Origin: Massilia sp. CFBP 13721 | Lineage (GTDB): Bacteria > Pseudomonadota > Gammaproteobacteria > Burkholderiales > Burkholderiaceae_D | Reading direction: 5' to 3' | Assembly (NCBI RefSeq): GCF_014842025.1 | Contig: NZ_JACYUY010000005.1 | Span: forward strand, 124,001-188,000 | Length of the DNA stretch: 64,000 bases | Shown here: positions 59,306 to 64,000 of the stretch, in pieces | Numbering within the stretch: the first letter of the stretch is position 1 | Layout: the number at the start of each line of letters is the position of its first letter | Program-made: the position numbers and the translations under genes | Notes under the pieces: model-generated | Databases searched by the model: none | Told to the model about the DNA's origin: nothing | The model's input: only the letters and a program-made list of their open reading frames with translations

Positions 59306-61770
59306 ACTGCAGCAGCCTTCTCCAGTTCGCGCACCATGCGCGCCACGCGGTCATTCAGTTTTTCGGTACTGACTTTCTCGCGGAAGCGCTCGACCATCAG
59401 CGCGAAGCCGAAGGGCGTCGCGCGTTTCACGACACGATACGCCACTTTGCGTGCATGGAGTTCGGCCAGCGTGTCACGCAGGCGGGTCAATTCCAGTTCC
59501 TGCTCCAGCACTTCGCGCTGGGCTTGCGTGAGCAGCAGGTTGCCGGCGTCGTGCTTGCGGAAGACTTCGAAAAACAGAGACGATGACGCCTGCACCTGGC
59601 GGTTCGATTTCGGCTGGCCCGGATAACCCTGGAACACGAGGCCCGCAATGCGTGCCACTTCGCGGAAACGCTGCTGCGACAGCTGGGTCGCGTTCAGGCT
59701 GTCGAGCACGTCCTCGAGCAGGTGCTCGGTATCGAACAGGCCGACGTCCGCCCCGGTGGCGCCGGCGAATTCGCGCTCCCAGTCGACCGGGTCCGGCGCC
59801 ATCAGTTCGAAACCGTAATCGTTGATTGCAATCGAAAACGTGATCGGCTGGCGCCGCCCGATGCGGTAGGCGAACAGCGAAGCGAGCCCCATGTGCACCG
59901 AACGCCCGGCGAACGGATACACGAACAGGTGATAACCCTCGCGGCTCTTCATCGATTCCAGCACCAGCGTATCGATGGTCGGCAGCGCCGACCATTTGGC
60001 CTGGATGTCGAGCAGCGGCCGGATCGCCTGCATTTCCGGTCCCTCGAAGCGCCCCTCGGCCGCCTGGCGCAGCTGCTCGAGCGCGGCGTGCGCCAGTTCC
60101 GAAGACATCGGCATCTTGGTCCCCTGCCAGCGCGCGATCGCGCCGCGGCTTCCCGTGGCGCGTTTCACGAAGGCCGTCATTTCATGCACGCGGATGAATT
60201 CGAGGATGCGTCCGCCGAACAGGAAATGGTCGCCCGGTTTCAGGCGCCCGATAAAGGACTCTTCCATGCTGCCGATGCGCCCGCCGCTGACGTATTTCAC
60301 CTGGATGGTGGCATCGGAAACGATGGTGCCGATGCCCATCCGGTGGCGCCGGCCGATGGCGGTGTCGGGCACGCGATACACGCCCTCCTCGTCCGGCAGC
60401 ACGCGCCGGTATTCCGGGTACACGGTCAGGCTCTGGCCGCCGCGCGCGACGAAATCGAGCGCCCACTGCCACTCTTCCTCGCTCAGGTGGCGGTACGACC
60501 AGGCACGGCGCACCTCGTTGTAAAACGCTTCCGAGCGAAAGCCGCCGCCCAGCGCCACCGTCACCATGTGCTGCACCAGCACGTCGAAGGGTTTATTGGG
60601 CACATAACGGCCCTCGATGCGGCGCGCGGCCACCGCCACCTTGGCGCCGGCCGCTTCCAGGATTTCCATGCTGTTGGTCGGCACCAGGGTCACGCGCGAC
60701 ACCCGTCCCGGCGCGTGGCCGCTGCGCCCGGCCCGTTGCAGCAGGCGTGCGATGCCCTTGGCGCTGCCGACCTGCAGCACGCGCTCGACCGGCAGGAAAT
60801 CCACGCCGAGGTCGAGGCTGGCGGTGCAGATTACCGCCTTGAGTTCGCCTTTTTTCAGGCCCATCTCGACCCAGTCGCGCACCTCGCGCGCCAGCGAGCC
60901 GTGGTGCAGCGCGATCACGCCGGCCCAGTCGGGACGCGCTTCCAGGATGTTCTGGTACCAGATCTCCGACTGCGAGCGGGTATTCGTAAACACCAGCGTG
61001 GCGTCGTAATGCTCGATCTCGTCGATCACGGGTTTCAGCATCTGCAGGCCGAGATGCCCGCCCCAGGGAAAGCGCGCGACGTCCTTCGGGATCAGCGAAT
61101 CGACCACGATCTGCTTCTTGGTATCGCCTTCGACCAGCACGCCGGGCGAGTCTTGCTCAACTTCGCCTAACAACACCTGCCGTGCCAGGTCCAGGTCGCC
61201 CATCGTCGCCGACACGCCCCAGATCACGAGGCCTGGCCGCCAGTGGCGCAGCCGCGCCAGCGCCAGCTGCACCTGCACGCCGCGCTTGCTGCCCATCAGC
61301 TCGTGCCACTCGTCGATGATGATCATGTCGAGGTGCTTGAACTGCTCTTCGGCAGCCGCATGGCTGAGCAGCAGCGAGAGGCTTTCGGGCGTCGTGATCA
61401 GCGACGATGGCCACTTGCGCGCCTGGCGGGCACGCTCGGCCGACCCGGTGTCGCCGGTACGCGCACCCACCGTCCACTCGGGCGCCAGCGCCGACGCCGA
61501 TTCTTCCAGCGCGCGCTGGGTGTCGGCGGCGAGCGCGCGCATCGGCGTGATCCACAACACGCGCAGGCCGCTCATCTTTCCTTTGGTGAGCGCCCCGCGC
61601 TGCAGCGCCGCCAGCCACACGGCATAAGTCTTACCCGCGCCCGTGTTCGCATGCAGCAGCCCGGACTGGCCCGCCAGCGCCGCCTTCCACACCTCCTTTT
61701 GAAACGGGAAGGCCTTCCAGCCGCGCGCGGCGAACCACTCTTTTACTTTTGTCGGCGTCGGCCCGCTCAT
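59302..61770 (-). CDS. ligase-associated DEXH-box DNA helicase (Lhr-core type)
   Basis: A 822-residue SF2 helicase. Walker A is ANTGAGKT (K47), the DEXH box is IIDEWHEL, and SATMGD and [11 protein letters not shown] are motifs III and VI. A winged-helix and Lhr-core domain occupies the C-terminal half. It should translocate 3 prime to 5 prime on single-stranded DNA and unwind RNA:DNA or DNA duplexes. It overlaps the ligase stop by four bases and pdeM by four, so the operon is tightly coupled. Confidence 0.94.
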   Translation of the reverse strand: MSGPTPTKVKEWFAARGWKAFPFQKEVWKAALAGQSGLLHANTGAGKTYAVWLAALQRGALTKGKMSGLRVLWITPMRALAADTQRALEESASALAPEWTVGARTGDTGSAERARQARKWPSSLITTPESLSLLLSHAAAEEQFKHLDMIIIDEWHELMGSKRGVQVQLALARLRHWRPGLVIWGVSATMGDLDLARQVLLGEVEQDSPGVLVEGDTKKQIVVDSLIPKDVARFPWGGHLGLQMLKPVIDEIEHYDATLVFTNTRSQSEIWYQNILEARPDWAGVIALHHGSLAREVRDWVEMGLKKGELKAVICTASLDLGVDFLPVERVLQVGSAKGIARLLQRAGRSGHAPGRVSRVTLVPTNSMEILEAAGAKVAVAARRIEGRYVPNKPFDVLVQHMVTVALGGGFRSEAFYNEVRRAWSYRHLSEEEWQWALDFVARGGQSLTVYPEYRRVLPDEEGVYRVPDTAIGRRHRMGIGTIVSDATIQVKYVSGGRIGSMEESFIGRLKPGDHFLFGGRILEFIRVHEMTAFVKRATGSRGAIARWQGTKMPMSSELAHAALEQLRQAAEGRFEGPEMQAIRPLLDIQAKWSALPTIDTLVLESMKSREGYHLFVYPFAGRSVHMGLASLFAYRIGRRQPITFSIAINDYGFELMAPDPVDWEREFAGATGADVGLFDTEHLLEDVLDSLNATQLSQQRFREVARIAGLVFQGYPGQPKSNRQVQASSSLFFEVFRKHDAGNLLLTQAQREVLEQELELTRLRDTLAELHARKVAYRVVKRATPFGFALMVERFREKVSTEKLNDRVARMVRELEKAAAV

Positions 61771-63404
61771 GCAGCGGCGGCGGCCAGCAGGCCCTTCAAT
61801 GTGTCGAGCGTGTCAGCATCGTCGACCGTCTTGTCGTCGCGCCGGCGCAGGATGCGCGGGAAGCGCACCGCAATCCCCGCCTTGTGGCGCGAGGACAGCG
61901 CAATGCCTTCGAAGCCGATCTCGAACACCATCGTCGGCTTCACCGAGCGCACCGGCCCGAATTTTTCGACCGTCGTCTTGCGGATCGCATTGTCGACCTG
62001 GGCGATCTCGGCGTCCGTCAAACCGGAATAGGCTTTCGCGAACGGCACCAGCTTGCGCTCGCCATGGCCCTCGTCGTCCCACACCGCGAAGGTATAGTCG
62101 GTGTAGAGCGAGGCACGGCGCCCATGACCGGCCTGGGCATAGATCAGCACCGCGTCGACCGAATACGGATCGACCTTCCACTTCCACCAGGTGCCGACGT
62201 CCTTGGTGCGGCCGACGCCGTACTGGGCGCTTTTCGCCTTGACCATCATGCCTTCGACGCCGCGGTTGCGCGATTCCGTACGCAAGGCGGACAGCGCTTC
62301 CCAGCCGTCGGCGTGAATCAGCGGCGAAATCTTCAGCTGCGGCTGGTCGATCGCGGCCACCTGCGTTTCCAGCAGCGCGCGCCGCTCGTGCTGGGGCAGC
62401 GCGCGCAGGTCGACGCCGTCGAGTTCGAGCAGGTCGTAGCAGACCAGCACCGCCGGCAGTTCGGCCAGCAATTTGGCCGACAGGGTTTTCCGTCCGATCC
62501 TGCGCTGCAGTTCGGCGAAGGGCGCCGGCACATCGTTGGCATGGTCCCAGACCAGCACTTCGCCATCGACGACAGTCCCCTCGGGCAGGCGCACGCTGCA
62601 CAGTTCCGGGAAGCGCTCGCTGATCAAATCCTCGCCGCGCGACCACAGGTAGTTTTGGGCGCCGCGGCGCACCAGCTGGGCGCGGATGCCGTCGTACTTC
62701 CACTCCACTTGCCAGTCACCTAGCTCGCCCAGCGCCGCCGGATCGCCCTGCAGCTGGTGCGCCAGGAAGAAGGGATACGGCTGGCCACCGCGCAGCTTGT
62801 GCTCTTCGTCCGACTGCGCCGCGATCAGCTGCAGGAACTTGGTCGCGGTCGGGCGCACGCTGCCGTCGGTCCAGCCCATCAGGCGCTGGGCGACCAGCTT
62901 GCTGTCGACCGCGGCAATCGCCGCCAGCGCGCGCGTGACCAGCAACTTCGAGACGCCGACCCGGAAGCCCCCGCCGATCAGTTTGCAGAACAGGAAGCGC
63001 TCGGGCGTGGTCAGCTCGTTCCAGTAGCTGAACAGGGCTTCGCGGATGACGGCGGGGTCGGCGCCCCGCAAGGGGCCGATGCGCTCCGTCATCCATTCGG
63101 CCAGGCCGACGTCGCTCTTCTTTTCCGGCGGCGGCAGGATGTGGGCGATGGTTTCGGCCATGTCGCCGACTGCGTTGTACGACTCGTCGAACAGCCACTC
63201 GTCGAGCACCGCGTATTCGATCGCGTACTGGCGCAAGAGTTTGGTGGGAACGGCCTGGCGTGGCTTGCCGCCGGCGAGGAAGTAGACGGCCCAGGCGGCA
63301 TTCTCGGGTGCGGCCGTGGAAAAGTACTGCTGCAGGGCTTCGAGCTTGCGGTTGGTGGCGGTGGTTTCGTCGAGTTCGGCGAACAGGCGGGCAAATTCAC
63401 GCAT
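61767..63404 (-). CDS. ATP-dependent DNA ligase, ligase-associated repair operon
   Basis: A 545-residue ATP-dependent ligase. An N-terminal DNA-binding domain (1-200) is followed by the nucleotidyltransferase domain with the adenylated lysine K236 ([11 protein letters not shown]), motif III ([11 protein letters not shown]), [16 protein letters not shown] and an OB domain. It seals nicks; the genome also needs a NAD-dependent LigA, not in this window. The ATG at 63404 has GGAGGAG upstream. It overlaps the exonuclease gene by eight bases and the helicase by four. Confidence 0.95.
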   Translation of the reverse strand: MREFARLFAELDETTATNRKLEALQQYFSTAAPENAAWAVYFLAGGKPRQAVPTKLLRQYAIEYAVLDEWLFDESYNAVGDMAETIAHILPPPEKKSDVGLAEWMTERIGPLRGADPAVIREALFSYWNELTTPERFLFCKLIGGGFRVGVSKLLVTRALAAIAAVDSKLVAQRLMGWTDGSVRPTATKFLQLIAAQSDEEHKLRGGQPYPFFLAHQLQGDPAALGELGDWQVEWKYDGIRAQLVRRGAQNYLWSRGEDLISERFPELCSVRLPEGTVVDGEVLVWDHANDVPAPFAELQRRIGRKTLSAKLLAELPAVLVCYDLLELDGVDLRALPQHERRALLETQVAAIDQPQLKISPLIHADGWEALSALRTESRNRGVEGMMVKAKSAQYGVGRTKDVGTWWKWKVDPYSVDAVLIYAQAGHGRRASLYTDYTFAVWDDEGHGERKLVPFAKAYSGLTDAEIAQVDNAIRKTTVEKFGPVRSVKPTMVFEIGFEGIALSSRHKAGIAVRFPRILRRRDDKTVDDADTLDTLKGLLAAAAA

Positions 63405-64000
63405 TGCCGGACTCCTCCACTTGCGCGGCCTCCGCCGGTTGCGGCGCGATGCCGACGTCGTCATCGTCGTCGCCGTATTCCGTGTCGAAGCCGGCCGCGT
63501 CCAGCCCCTGCTGGCAAAGCCAGCGCACCAGCACCGGAATCGAGCCGTGGGTGACGATGACGCGCTGCGCCCCGGTGGCGCTAATTGCCGACATCAGCCC
63601 GGGCCAGTCGGCGTGGTCGGACAACACGAAGCCGCGGTCGACGCCGCGCCGCCGGCGTGCGCCGCGCAGCTGCATCCAGCCGCTGGCAAAGGCGTCGCTG
63701 TAGTCGCCGAAGCGCTTCATCCAGGGTGAGCCCGAGGCGGACGGCGGCGCGACGATGATCGATTGTTTCAGCGCCGCCTTGTCGACGTCGCTCACCATCA
63801 GCGTCGGCGGCAACGCAATGCCGCCTTCCCGATACACGCGATTCAAAGGCTCGACCGCGCCATGGCAGACGATCGGTCCGATCGCCGGATCGAGCCCGGA
63901 CAGGATGCGCTGCGCCTTGCCGAACGAGTAGCCGAAGATCACGCTCGGACGGCCCTCGGCGGCATTCTTCTGCCACCAGCGGTTGATGTCGTCGAAGATC
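63397..64000 (-). CDS. ligase-associated DNA damage response exonuclease, MBL fold (C-terminal part)
   Basis: The frame runs from the right edge without a start, giving about 200 residues of the C-terminal part. The sequence IFDDINRWWQKNAAEGRPSVIFGYSFGKAQRIL is typical of the family, followed by the beta-CASP-type HADWPG and VTHGSI motifs. The missing N-terminal half would carry the HxHxDH metal site. It is the first visible gene of the repair operon. The tail is acidic (EYGDDDDDVG). Confidence 0.92.
   Translation of the reverse strand, partial: IFDDINRWWQKNAAEGRPSVIFGYSFGKAQRILSGLDPAIGPIVCHGAVEPLNRVYREGGIALPPTLMVSDVDKAALKQSIIVAPPSASGSPWMKRFGDYSDAFASGWMQLRGARRRRGVDRGFVLSDHADWPGLMSAISATGAQRVIVTHGSIPVLVRWLCQQGLDAAGFDTEYGDDDDDVGIAPQPAEAAQVEESGNA

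Overview
The window is a 64 kb piece of a high-GC betaproteobacterial chromosome, most like the Oxalobacteraceae (Massilia, Duganella, Janthinobacterium group). I base this on the protein families (a DUF2863 protein, the S6-PriB-S18-L9 operon followed by dnaB, a FimV/HubP protein upstream of truA) and on the conserved run leuC-leuD-leuB-asd-fimV-truA-trpF-trpB-trpA-accD-folC-SPOR-cvpA-purF-metZ. The assignment rests on recognition of families and gene order, not on a search. I saw no prophage, insertion sequence, CRISPR array or plasmid function. The region is mostly core chromosome with small accessory patches. || Layout. 1-3.5 kb: end of a membrane protein, then an iron-uptake pair (TonB-dependent siderophore receptor and PiuC dioxygenase) behind a Fur-box-like site. 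3.7-8.5 kb: DUF2863 protein, then a three-gene minus-strand group of M14 carboxypeptidase, CYTH phosphatase and serine hydrolase, and a small conserved protein. 8.7-10.2 kb: a KGG-motif stress protein divergent from a large, probably disordered hydrophilic protein. 10.5-15.6 kb: a tightly coupled glycan operon (GT2, two GT4-type enzymes, a GmhB-like HAD phosphatase, GT9), followed by tRNA-Pro(GGG). 15.8-24 kb: MFS-acyltransferase fusion, hom and alaT, a Mth938-like protein, a bcp-type peroxiredoxin and phoH. 24.2-30 kb: Pit phosphate transporter with its DUF47 partner, dnaB, the rpsF-priB-rpsR-rplI operon and lexA with an SOS box. 30-32.6 kb: three tandem paralogues of a secreted Sel1/TPR-like family with two invariant cysteines. 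32.7-51.4 kb: the long minus-strand biosynthetic block for methionine/cysteine, purine, folate, fatty acid, tryptophan, lysine/threonine precursor and leucine synthesis. An entericidin-like lipoprotein gene sits inside the leu cluster. 51.6-57.2 kb: an isolated cheZ-cheA pair, a universal stress protein, a NarL/LuxR response regulator and a Crp/Fnr regulator. 57.5-64 kb: an envelope glycine-zipper protein and the four-gene ligase-associated DNA repair operon (MBL exonuclease, ATP-dependent ligase, Lhr-core helicase, PdeM nuclease), which runs off the right edge. || The most notable non-coding structure is a dispersed family of about 100-150 bp nested inverted repeats (arms beginning GTAGGGTGGGC and ending GCCCACGCG). 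There are seven intergenic copies plus one half copy. In several copies the variable loop is the same in both arms but differs from copy to copy. One copy supplies the stop codon of trpA. Other candidates for new biology are the tandem Sel1-like trio, the glycan operon, the hydrophilin-like protein, and a CheZ whose N-terminus carries two acidic motifs resembling its own C-terminal CheY-binding tail.
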